From the NCBI GenBank assembly GCA_026645375.1, contig JAPFFX010000204.1, forward strand, positions 1 through 5,086: DNA of 5,086 nt. Direction: 5' to 3'. The notes under the pieces were generated by a model, which was not told the DNA's origin, made no database searches, and was given only the letters and a program-made list of their open reading frames with translations. Made by a program: the position numbers and the translations under genes. This DNA comes from Citricoccus sp. WCRC_4 (GTDB lineage: Bacteria > Actinomycetota > Actinomycetes > Actinomycetales > Micrococcaceae). Shown here in pieces: positions 1 through 5,086 of this stretch (the first letter of the stretch is position 1; each line of letters opens with the position of its first letter).

Positions 1-139
1 CAGGATGATCGCTTCTAACCAGTTCACATCAGAGAACCCTACGGCACCACCGGGTCCTGACCGGGCCCGCGACCCTGCCGTGGCGCGGCGGCGTGGGGAA
101 GATCATCCCCCGGGATGAGGAGCCCGGTGGCCCGGGTGA
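1..139. other. Left-edge intergenic stretch, no gene supported
   Basis: No reading frame here has a credible start, length and protein character. The stretch is less GC-rich at its very left (about 1-45) than the rest of the window, which fits a non-coding or promoter region for something further left. The only structure I can point to is a short inverted repeat near 103-118, listed separately. Whatever gene lies to the left is outside the window. Confidence 0.5.
103..118 (-). terminator. Possible weak terminator after the acidic-protein gene
   Basis: TCATCC (103-108) and GGATGA (113-118) are exact reverse complements around a 4-base loop, and on the minus strand the hairpin is followed by TCTTCCCC. 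It sits 22 bases past the stop codon of the minus-strand acidic gene. A second small GC hairpin (CCCGG 123-127 with CCGGG 132-136) lies between them. The stem is short and the trailing T content low, so termination activity is an inference. Confidence 0.3.
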
Positions 140-403
140 TCAGTCGATGGGCTCGAGGTCGTCCTCGTCCTCCAGCGCGTCGTCACTGTCGTCGTCATCG
201 TCATCGTCATAGACGTCCAGCGGCGTGAACTCGCCGGTCGCCGCATAGAGCGCGTCCTCGTAGGCCTCGAAGGCATCCGCCACGCTGAAGAACGCCGCCT
301 CGACCGCGGGATCGTCATCGTCACGCTTGCCGGTCGCGGCCGCCAGATGTTCTTGGAATGCGGAAACCAGGGCCTCCAGGGCCACGCGCGGATCGATGCT
401 CAT
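140..403 (-). CDS. Small acidic protein with Asp-rich tail, function unknown
   Basis: Encodes 87 residues from the ATG at 403 (MSIDPRVALEALVSAFQEHL...). Residues 5-60 look like an alpha-helical, hydrophobic/acidic domain (VADAFEAYEDALY at 41-53). The tail from about residue 65 is almost only Asp/Glu, with a run of seven Asp, and the stop is at 140-142. There is no signal peptide, membrane segment or cysteine, so a soluble cytoplasmic protein is expected. From memory, similar short acidic actinobacterial proteins are sometimes labelled 'primosomal protein' or 'DNA primase'; no primase motif is visible, so I do not adopt that name. An in-frame ATG at 439 would add 12 residues (MPDLERAATVVA). 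I prefer 403 because a TACCGT box lies exactly 7 bases before it, as for a leaderless message, and the MSxDPR-type beginning looks like a natural N terminus. It is divergent from the DUF5703-like gene, with 84 bases between the starts. Confidence 0.75.
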   Translation of the reverse strand: MSIDPRVALEALVSAFQEHLAAATGKRDDDDPAVEAAFFSVADAFEAYEDALYAATGEFTPLDVYDDDDDDDSDDALEDEDDLEPID

Positions 404-410
404 GGCCACC

Positions 411-416
411 ACGGTA
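411..416 (-). promoter_or_regulatory. -10 element for leaderless start of acidic gene
   Basis: On the minus strand TACCGT (416 down to 411) matches the actinobacterial TANNNT -10 consensus. It is followed by 7 bases (GGTGGCC) and then the ATG at 403, so transcription would begin at or beside the start codon. No clear TTGAC-like -35 is visible at 17-19 bases upstream. The same geometry occurs before the M20 peptidase gene. Confidence 0.4.
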
Positions 417-438
417 GCCGCTCGCTCGAGGTCTGGCA

Positions 439-444
439 TAGGGT
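439..444 (+). promoter_or_regulatory. Possible -10 element for the DUF5703-like gene
   Basis: TAGGGT lies 43 bases before the ATG at 488, giving a predicted 5' leader of about 37 bases that contains a strong Shine-Dalgarno sequence. No good -35 hexamer is visible upstream. The element is back to back with the minus-strand -10 of the acidic gene at 411-416, so the two promoters would share one short divergent region. Confidence 0.3.
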
Positions 445-476
445 TTTCACGTCTGGGGCCCCATGTGTCGGAACCG

Positions 477-483
477 GGAGGAG
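477..483 (+). promoter_or_regulatory. Strong ribosome binding site fixing the start at 488
   Basis: GGAGGAG at 477-483 places the GGAGG core 6 bases from the ATG at 488. This decides the start: longer in-frame extensions back to 347 run through the divergent gene on the other strand and lack such a site. Confidence 0.8.
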
Positions 484-487
484 AACC

Positions 488-724
488 ATGAAGGAACGCG
501 AGCTGACCAGCGGACTGGACTCGATCAGCCGGCGGAACAACTGGGAGTACCTCGTGATGACGGTCGCCCCCCGGGACTCCCTCGCGGAGGCCCGGCGCCG
601 GGTGGTGGAGCACGCCGAGTACGGCAAGTGGGAACTGCAACGCACGATCCTCTACCGTGGCGGGACCCGCCGGTACTGGATGCGGCGGCGGATCATCCGG
701 GTGCAGTCCACGCTGCCGGCCTGA
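488..724 (+). CDS. DUF5703-family-like small basic protein
   Basis: Encodes 78 residues, rich in Arg. The most telling features are the NNWEYLVMTV stretch at 18-27, EYGKWELQRT at 44-53 and the very basic end RRYWMRRRIIRVQ (61-73). This arrangement (a W/YEY strand, an alpha segment, a GxWEL strand, then a Lys/Arg-rich strand) matches what I recall of the actinobacterial DUF5703 family, a short domain without assigned function. The predicted fold is a compact alpha/beta domain. There is no signal peptide, membrane segment or catalytic motif, so I infer a cytoplasmic protein whose basic surface might bind nucleic acid or an acidic partner. Its divergent neighbour is a strongly acidic protein of similar size. 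The start at 488 is set by a strong ribosome binding site. The stop at 722-724 is only 9 bases from the stop of the convergent flavoprotein gene. Confidence 0.82.
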   Translation: MKERELTSGLDSISRRNNWEYLVMTVAPRDSLAEARRRVVEHAEYGKWELQRTILYRGGTRRYWMRRRIIRVQSTLPA

Positions 725-733
725 CCTGCGCCC

Positions 734-1906
734 CTACTCCGGCGCGCCGAGCATGAAGTTCGCCAGCGTGTTGTGCGCGGACTCGTCGTCCGAGGGGTGG
801 AAGACGCCGGCCATGACATCCCGGTAGATCCGGGACAGCTCGTTGCCGCGGTGGTAGGACGCCCCGCCGGAGGCCTCGAGGGCGAAGTCCGCCTGGGCCT
901 TCGCCGTGCGGACGGCCAGGGTCTTGTTGGCCACCAGCCGGGGGAACCACTCCGTGCCCAGGTCCGCGCCGGCGTCGATGTCCGCGGCGACCGAGCGCAG
1001 CTGGGTGTCCATGGCGAGCTGGCGCAGTGACGCCTCCGCGGTCTTGTAGCGCAGCACCGGGTCCTGGGACAGGGCCCGGCCCGTGACCTTCGAGGTGCGC
1101 CGGCCCAGGTTCTGCACGGCCAGTTCGACCGCCCGGTCACCGATCCCGGTGTAGACGGCGGCCACCAGGGTGAGGAAGGAGGCGAAGATGCCGAACGTCA
1201 GTGGGTCCGCGTTCGGGCCGGCGGGGATGTGCCGCACGATCCGCTCAGCAGGGACCACCGCCCCCTCGAGGCGGGTGGTGTGCGAATGGGTGGCCCGCAT
1301 GCCGAGCATGTCCCAGGAGGAGGCGTCGGCGCTCCAGCCCGGTGCCGTGCGGTCGAGGAAGCCGAAGACCAGTTGTTCGCCGTCCGGGGTCTTGCCGAAG
1401 ACCCCCAGCCGGGTCCAGGCCGGGGACAGGGTGGTGAAGATCTTGGTCCCCGTGAAGCGGTAGGACCCGTCGCCGAGGGGTTCCGCGACCGTGTCGGAGT
1501 CGAACAGCACGGCGTCGTTGCCGGCCTCCGAGATGCCGAAGGCGAAGACCTCCCCGGCGGCCGACTCGCGGTGGACGAAGGACAGCGAGTCGTTCCCCTG
1601 GTGGGCCAGGACGGAGGCCACGCCGTTCCAGATCTGGTGCATGTTCACGGCCAGCGCGGTGGCCGGGGAATGCATGGCCAGGACCCGCTGGGCGGCGACG
1701 ACGGTCGCGAGGTCCCAGCCCAGTCCGCCGGCGGCCGTGGGCGCCAGCGCGCCGAGGTAACCCGCGGCGGACAGTGCCTCGAGGTCCTCGTGCGGGAAGG
1801 CGTTGGCCTCGTCGAAGCCGGCGGCCCGGTCACGGATGCCGGCCAGCAGGTCTTCGGTCAGCACCGTCCCGACGGTGGCGAGCTGGGGATTCACGGGGGT
1901 GGGCAT
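734..1906 (-). CDS. Acyl-CoA dehydrogenase-fold flavoprotein (non-canonical active site)
   Basis: Encodes 390 residues, the usual length for the acyl-CoA dehydrogenase (ACAD) superfamily. N-terminal helical domain: FPHEDLEALSAAGYLGALAPTAAGG (about 37-61). Middle beta domain with flavin/substrate loops: FGISEAGND (123-131), GTKIFTTLSP (153-162) and the typical SWDMLGMRATHSHT...VVPAERI (197-223). C-terminal helical domain from about 235 to the end. The family binds FAD in the cytoplasm and usually oxidises acyl-CoA thioesters. The C-terminal catalytic stretch reads RDVMAGVFHPSDDESAHN (362-379), not the RDAxxxxIYEGTxEI of true dehydrogenases. The alternative glutamate of the isovaleryl-CoA dehydrogenase type is also not seen around 238-255. 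The His-containing replacement recalls the DszC/HsaA-like flavin monooxygenase branch (Acyl-CoA_dh_2), so an oxidase, monooxygenase or other flavin reaction is possible; the substrate is unknown. GGAAGG at 1914-1919 (minus) lies 7 bases before the ATG and supports this start. It is 92 bases downstream of the M20 peptidase gene on the same strand, so perhaps co-transcribed. Confidence 0.88.
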   Translation of the reverse strand: MPTPVNPQLATVGTVLTEDLLAGIRDRAAGFDEANAFPHEDLEALSAAGYLGALAPTAAGGLGWDLATVVAAQRVLAMHSPATALAVNMHQIWNGVASVLAHQGNDSLSFVHRESAAGEVFAFGISEAGNDAVLFDSDTVAEPLGDGSYRFTGTKIFTTLSPAWTRLGVFGKTPDGEQLVFGFLDRTAPGWSADASSWDMLGMRATHSHTTRLEGAVVPAERIVRHIPAGPNADPLTFGIFASFLTLVAAVYTGIGDRAVELAVQNLGRRTSKVTGRALSQDPVLRYKTAEASLRQLAMDTQLRSVAADIDAGADLGTEWFPRLVANKTLAVRTAKAQADFALEASGGASYHRGNELSRIYRDVMAGVFHPSDDESAHNTLANFMLGAPE

Positions 1907-1913
1907 GGGTCAT

Positions 1914-1919
1914 CCTTCC
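1914..1919 (-). promoter_or_regulatory. Ribosome binding site of the flavoprotein gene
   Basis: GGAAGG on the minus strand is 7 bases before the ATG at 1906. It decides the start and shows that this gene, unlike the upstream peptidase gene, has a conventional translation initiation site, as expected for a downstream gene of an operon. Confidence 0.65.
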
Positions 1920-1998
1920 GTCGGGGCTGGGGGTGGGGGTCACGCCGGGCGCGGAGCCGGGTGGGCGGCGCGCACCGGCGCCAGGCGGGCACGGCGGA

Positions 1999-3336
1999 TC
2001 AGCGCGGCTCGAGCATGCGGGACAGGACCCGGCAGCCGAAGACCAGGGACTGGACCGGGACGCGCTCGTCGATGCCGTGGAACAGGCCGGTGAAGTCGAG
2101 GTCGGCCGGCAGCTGCAGCGGGGCGAATCCGTAGCCGGCGATGCCGAGCCGGGACAGCGACTTGTTGTCGGTCCCCCCGGACATCATGAACGGCAGCACC
2201 GGGGCGCCGGGGTCCTCGGCCTGGATGGACCGCACCATCAGGTCCACGAGGTCTCCGGAGAAGGGCACCTCCAGCGAGATGTCCCGGTGCTCATGGGCGA
2301 AGTCGACGCCGTCACCGGCCAGTTCGCGCAGCACGTCCATGACCTCCTCCTCCTGGCCCGGCAGGAAGCGCACGTCCAGGGTGGCCTCGGCGCGTCCCGG
2401 GATCACGTTGTGCTTGTATCCGGCCGTGAGCCCGGTCGGATTGGAGCTGTTGCGCAGGGTCGAGCCCACGAACCGGGCCGCGGTGCCCAGGGCGTCCAGC
2501 TGCGCGGTGGGGTCGGTCTCGTCGAACTCCACGCCGCAGATCTCCGCGACCTGTTCGAGCAGGGCCCGCGTGGTCTTGGTGTACTGCAGTGGCCATTCGT
2601 GGTGCCCGATCCGGTGCACGGCCCCGGAGAGCCGGGTGACGGCGTTGTCCGGATGGGCCCCGGACCCGTGCCCGGGGGCTCCACTGGCGGTGAGGTTGAG
2701 CCAGGCCAGTCCCTTCTCGGCGGTCTGGAGCAGGTAGGCGCGCTGGCCCCGGATGTCCGTGGAGAACCCGCCGACCTCGCTGACGGCCTCCGTGGCGCCG
2801 GCGAACAGTTCCGGGTGGTGGTCCACCAGCCATCGGGCGCCGTACACGCCGCCGGCCTCCTCGTCGGCGAAGAACGCGACCACGAGGTCACGACGGGGCC
2901 GGCGTCCGGAGCGGTGCAACTCGCCGAGGACGGCGAGGATCATCGCGTCCATCCCCTTCATGTCCACGGCACCCCGGCCCCAGATCATGCCGTCCCTCAG
3001 CTCGGCGGCGAACGGGTCCACGCTCCACTCGGAGGCCTCGGCGGGGACCACGTCCAGGTGCCCGTGGAGGACCAGGGCCGGGGCCTGGCGGTCCCACCCG
3101 GCCACGCGCGCGACGACGGAGGCCCGACCGGGCACGGACTCGATCACCCGGGGTTCCATGCCGGCCTCGCGCATCAGCGCGGCACAGTACTCGGCAGCCT
3201 CCGGCTCGCCGCGGGAGACGTTGCCGCCGTGATTGGAGGTATCGATCCGGATCAGGTCCCGGCAGATGCGGACCACGTCGTCCTGGTGGACGGAGTCCTG
3301 CGGGAGGCCGGGGCCGGGAAGGGGCGCGGAGGTCAT
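1999..3336 (-). CDS. M20-family zinc metallopeptidase / amidohydrolase
   Basis: Encodes 445 residues from the ATG at 3336. All landmarks of the two-metal M20 (M20/M25/M40) family are present: HGHLDVVP (ligand His93 and Asp95), GRGAVDMKG (bridging Asp125), FFADEEAGG (base Glu159, ligand Glu160), SEVGG (Glu187) and FHGIDERVP near the end (ligand His420). The dimerisation/lid domain starts about residue 210 and includes GAPGHGSGAHPDNAV (219-233). The family hydrolyses amide bonds in dipeptides, N-acyl amino acids and related molecules; the exact substrate cannot be read here. It recalls general actinobacterial M20 hydrolases such as mycobacterial Rv2141c more than a dedicated DapE or ArgE, so no symbol is given. 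No signal peptide, so probably cytoplasmic. A GTG at 3345 in the same frame would add three residues. I prefer the ATG because TAGGGT lies exactly 7 bases before it and overlaps the GTG. It is the first gene of a possible two-gene minus-strand unit and is divergent from tRNA-Leu. Confidence 0.92.
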   Translation of the reverse strand: MTSAPLPGPGLPQDSVHQDDVVRICRDLIRIDTSNHGGNVSRGEPEAAEYCAALMREAGMEPRVIESVPGRASVVARVAGWDRQAPALVLHGHLDVVPAEASEWSVDPFAAELRDGMIWGRGAVDMKGMDAMILAVLGELHRSGRRPRRDLVVAFFADEEAGGVYGARWLVDHHPELFAGATEAVSEVGGFSTDIRGQRAYLLQTAEKGLAWLNLTASGAPGHGSGAHPDNAVTRLSGAVHRIGHHEWPLQYTKTTRALLEQVAEICGVEFDETDPTAQLDALGTAARFVGSTLRNSSNPTGLTAGYKHNVIPGRAEATLDVRFLPGQEEEVMDVLRELAGDGVDFAHEHRDISLEVPFSGDLVDLMVRSIQAEDPGAPVLPFMMSGGTDNKSLSRLGIAGYGFAPLQLPADLDFTGLFHGIDERVPVQSLVFGCRVLSRMLEPR

Positions 3337-3343
3337 GGGAACC

Positions 3344-3349
3344 ACCCTA
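3344..3349 (-). promoter_or_regulatory. -10 element for leaderless start of the M20 gene
   Basis: TAGGGT on the minus strand (3349 down to 3344) fits TANNNT and is followed by GGTTCCC (7 bases) and the ATG at 3336. Transcription would start at or next to the A of the ATG, giving a leaderless mRNA. The sequence GGGTGG might instead act as a modest Shine-Dalgarno on a longer transcript. No strong -35 is seen at the right distance; a TTGACC on the minus strand at 3383-3388 is too far away (33 bases). Confidence 0.45.
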
Positions 3350-3384
3350 TCGACGCTCGCCGCCGTCCGTCGTCCCGGGCGTGG

Positions 3385-3414
3385 TCAACGGCACGGCCTC
3401 GGACGTGCTAGGCT
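3385..3414 (+). promoter_or_regulatory. Promoter of tRNA-Leu
   Basis: TAGGCT at 3409-3414 is a good -10, with the extended TGC just before it. TCAACG at 3385-3390 is a partial -35 match at an 18-base spacing. Transcription would begin near 3421, leaving a 5' leader of about 28 bases to be removed by RNase P. The element is divergent from the M20 promoter. Confidence 0.55.
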
Positions 3415-3448
3415 ATTCAACGCTGCCTTTCGAGGTGGCAGACAGTGC

Positions 3449-3532
3449 GCGCGAGTGGCGGAATTGGCAGACGCGCAGCGTTGAGGTCGCTGTGCCCGCA
3501 AGGGCGTGGGGGTTCAAGTCCCCCCTCGCGCA
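3449..3532 (+). tRNA. tRNA-Leu (anticodon GAG)
   Basis: An 84-base class II tRNA with a perfect 7-bp acceptor stem: GCGCGAG (3449-3455) pairs with CTCGCGC (3525-3531), discriminator A at 3532. The anticodon arm CAGCG-TTGAGGT-CGCTG (3476-3492) shows GAG at 3483-3485, reading CUC and CUU leucine codons. The long variable arm GCCC-GCAA-GGGC (3494-3505) is the leucine/serine hallmark. The T arm is GGGGG-TTCAAGT-CCCCC (3508-3524). The bases after the discriminator are CTG, so the CCA end is added after transcription. It stands alone, with its own promoter and a strong downstream hairpin. Confidence 0.97.
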
Positions 3533-3541
3533 CTGAAAGAC

Positions 3542-3591
3542 CCCGGTCAGCGCCGGGTTCAGCCGTGGGGCCGGTCATCGACCGGCCCCAC
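3542..3591 (+). terminator. Double hairpin downstream of tRNA-Leu, likely terminator
   Basis: Two stem-loops in tandem. The first is CCCGG (3542-3546) with CCGGG (3553-3557). The second is a perfect 12-bp stem, GTGGGGCCGGTC (3565-3576) with GACCGGCCCCAC (3580-3591), around the 3-base loop ATC. The following bases (AGTCGTCTCC) are not a true U-tract, which is common for GC-rich actinobacterial terminators. Its place just after the tRNA and before malQ suggests it ends the tRNA transcript and insulates malQ. Confidence 0.65.
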
Positions 3592-3641
3592 AGTCGTCTC
3601 CGGGCCAGGTCCGCCGCGTGCGGACACGCCTCCTGGATGCG

Positions 3642-3672
3642 GTGACCCGGGGCCCGGGCACCCTGCCATAAT
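3642..3672 (+). promoter_or_regulatory. Candidate malQ promoter
   Basis: GTGACC (3642-3647) resembles the TTGACC-type -35 and CATAAT (3667-3672) resembles a -10, with a 19-base spacer that is slightly long. Transcription would begin near 3679, giving a leader of about 60 bases. The spacer contains the symmetrical CCCGGGGCCCGGG at 3646-3658, which could bind a regulator; this is an inference. Confidence 0.35.
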
Positions 3673-3738
3673 CGGGACGGTGGGACCGGCACGGCTGCAG
3701 TCCCTGATGCTCCCGGACGTGAAAGAGGCCCACTTGCC

Positions 3739-5086
3739 ATGACGGATGCCCGCGACCTGCTGAAGCGTCTTGCGCACGCCTACGGCGTCCAGACGTCCTA
3801 TCGGGGACACGACGGGCTGGAGCATCCCGTGGCGGACCAGACCCTCGTCGCCGTCCTGGACGCCCTGGGCTGCCACGTCGATCCCGACGGCCGCGCCAGT
3901 TTGGAGGAAGCCCTCGAACGACGCCGGCTCCAGCCCTGGACCAGGGTGCTGCCCCCCACCACGGTGGCCCACGCCGGCTCCGGCGGTTCCGTGGCCGTCC
4001 ACGTCCCCCACGGCAGCGCCGTCACCGTCCGGGCACGCCTGGAGGACGGCGGCACGCGGGAGCTGGAGCAGCTCGAGGACTTCACCGAGCCGGAGCCGGT
4101 CGACGGGATGCTGGTCGGCCGGGCCACGTTCCGGCTGCCGGCCGACCTGCCCCTGGGCTGGCACACCCTCGCCGCCCGCCTCGAGGACGGCATCGATGTC
4201 GAGGGGGTCCTGATCGTCGTGCCCGACCGGCTGGACACCGCCGACGCCTTCGGGGCCCGGCGGGGGTGGGGACTGGCCGTCCAGCTCTACTCGACCCGGT
4301 CCACGCGTTCCTGGGGACTCGGTGACTTCCGGGACCTGGCCGGCCTGGCGGAGCAGGCCGCCGCGCACGGCGGGGACTACGTCCTGTCCAACCCGCTGCA
4401 TGCCACGGCGCCGGCGCCCCCGGTGGTGTCCTCCCCCTACTCCCCCTCGACCCGCCGCTTCCTGAACCCGATGTACCTGCGCATCGAGGACCTGCCCGAA
4501 TACCACGACCTCGACCCCGGGCTCCGGTCCGAGGTGGACGCACTGGGGGACGAGAGGCGTCAGGACAACGCGGACGCGGACGCCCTGGACCGCAACGCCG
4601 TCTATGGCGCGAAGCTCACGGCGCTGCGCTGGATCCACGAGGTGACCCCGTCTCCCGAGCGCGCGGCGGCCTACCGGGCCTACTGCAGCGCCGAGGGAGG
4701 GGGCCTGGACGACTTCGCCCTCTGGTGCGCACTGCGCACGACGTTCGCGCACGACGACCCGGTGTGGGACGAACCCGGGCTGGTCCCCGGCGGGGCCCTG
4801 GCGGAGCGGTACCGGCAGCAGCTCGCCGATGAGGTGGACTTCCACCGGTGGATGCAGTGGCTGTGCGACGCGCAGCTGGAGACGGCCCAGTCCGCCGCCC
4901 GGGACGCCGGCATGCGGCTGGGCCTGATGCAGGACCTCGCCGTGGGCGCGGACCGGAACAACGCGGACGCCTGGATGCTGCAGGACCTGCTGGTGGGCTC
5001 CATGTCCGTGGGCGCCCCGCCGGACATGTACAACCAGCTGGGCCAGGACTGGTCCCAGTCGCCCTGGCACCCCGAACGCCTTCAGG
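3739..5086 (+). CDS. malQ: 4-alpha-glucanotransferase (amylomaltase), 3' end cut off
   Basis: The first 449 codons of a glycoside hydrolase family 77 enzyme are open to the right edge with no stop. MalQ transfers 4-alpha-glucan segments between maltodextrins and releases glucose in cytoplasmic maltose and glycogen breakdown. Residues 1 to about 165 form the extra N-terminal region typical of long actinobacterial/enterobacterial MalQ (about 700 residues). The GH77 barrel begins at RRGWGLAVQLYSTRSTRSWGLGDF (about 174-197), then NPLHA (218-222), SSPYSPSTRRFLNPMYL (about 231-247), GLMQDLAVGADRNNADAW (395-412) and PPDMYNQLGQDW (427-438), the last being the substrate-loop motif. The catalytic nucleophile Asp (in an RIDH-type motif) and the acid/base Glu lie beyond the window, so activity cannot be judged. 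The ATG at 3739 has an AAAGAGG Shine-Dalgarno at 3722-3728, 10 bases away, and the protein start (MTDARDLLKRLAHAYGV) is typical of the family. It runs in the same direction as tRNA-Leu but is separated from it by a hairpin. Confidence 0.93.
   Translation, partial: MTDARDLLKRLAHAYGVQTSYRGHDGLEHPVADQTLVAVLDALGCHVDPDGRASLEEALERRRLQPWTRVLPPTTVAHAGSGGSVAVHVPHGSAVTVRARLEDGGTRELEQLEDFTEPEPVDGMLVGRATFRLPADLPLGWHTLAARLEDGIDVEGVLIVVPDRLDTADAFGARRGWGLAVQLYSTRSTRSWGLGDFRDLAGLAEQAAAHGGDYVLSNPLHATAPAPPVVSSPYSPSTRRFLNPMYLRIEDLPEYHDLDPGLRSEVDALGDERRQDNADADALDRNAVYGAKLTALRWIHEVTPSPERAAAYRAYCSAEGGGLDDFALWCALRTTFAHDDPVWDEPGLVPGGALAERYRQQLADEVDFHRWMQWLCDAQLETAQSAARDAGMRLGLMQDLAVGADRNNADAWMLQDLLVGSMSVGAPPDMYNQLGQDWSQSPWHPERLQ

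Noticed and set aside
404..640. Upstream extension of the acidic-protein gene to 640
   Set aside because: The extension would overlap most of the well-supported DUF5703-like gene, and its residues do not look like a conserved domain.
1229..2134. Plus-strand open frame of 301 codons
   Set aside because: It is a shadow of the flavoprotein gene on the other strand and crosses the intergenic gap. It has no recognisable domain and no ribosome binding site.
3383..3388. TTGACC on the minus strand as a -35 for the M20 gene
   Set aside because: It is 33 bases from the TAGGGT -10 candidate, too far for a normal sigma-70-type promoter.
1774..3411. Long plus-strand open frame of 545 codons
   Set aside because: It lies antisense to the M20 peptidase gene, which has all catalytic motifs. 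The plus-strand translation is low-complexity (G/R/H/V-rich) without family motifs, a typical shadow frame in GC-rich DNA.
3449..3532. tRNA-Leu as an integration (att) site of a mobile element
   Set aside because: I see no integrase gene and no repeated copy of the tRNA 3' end in the window, and the flanking genes look like ordinary core genes.
3417..3740. Minus-strand frame of 107 codons containing GGLEPPRPCGHSD
   Set aside because: This is the antisense translation of tRNA-Leu, a peptide type that often appears as a false protein in annotations.
3559..5070. Long minus-strand open frame of 503 codons
   Set aside because: It is antisense to malQ, which shows clear GH77 motifs along its whole visible length. 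The minus-strand product is repetitive G/V/Q/R-rich and unlike a real protein.

Overview
The window comes from a very GC-rich chromosome. Its protein styles, strong G/C third-position bias, a tRNA gene without an encoded CCA end and TANNNT-type -10 elements all suggest an actinobacterium, most likely a Micrococcaceae-like organism (Citricoccus, Micrococcus, Kocuria or Arthrobacter relatives). The genus is inferred from general likeness, not from a marker gene. I see no mobile element, CRISPR array, phage gene or defence gene; this looks like ordinary core chromosome.

Layout from left to right. Bases 1-139 hold no supported gene, only a possible weak terminator. Bases 140-403 (minus) encode a small, very acidic protein with an Asp-rich tail. 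It is divergent from a 78-residue basic protein at 488-724 (plus) that resembles the DUF5703 family. The basic gene ends only 9 bases from the end of a convergent gene at 734-1906 (minus), which encodes an acyl-CoA dehydrogenase-fold flavoprotein without the usual catalytic glutamate motif. Upstream of it on the same strand, at 1999-3336, lies an M20-family zinc peptidase/amidohydrolase with all expected metal ligands. These two minus-strand genes may be co-transcribed (92-base gap). Divergent from the peptidase is tRNA-Leu(GAG) at 3449-3532, with its own promoter and a long hairpin downstream. The 5' part of malQ (4-alpha-glucanotransferase) runs from 3739 off the right edge.

The genes do not form one obvious pathway. 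The peptidase and flavoprotein could be a small catabolic operon, tRNA-Leu serves translation, and malQ serves maltodextrin/glycogen metabolism. The most interesting sequence-level signal is regulatory: two minus-strand genes (acidic protein and M20 peptidase) have a TANNNT box exactly 7 bases before their ATG and no good Shine-Dalgarno, the layout expected for leaderless mRNAs. The DUF5703-like and flavoprotein genes have clear Shine-Dalgarno sequences. I found no convincing new multi-gene system here.
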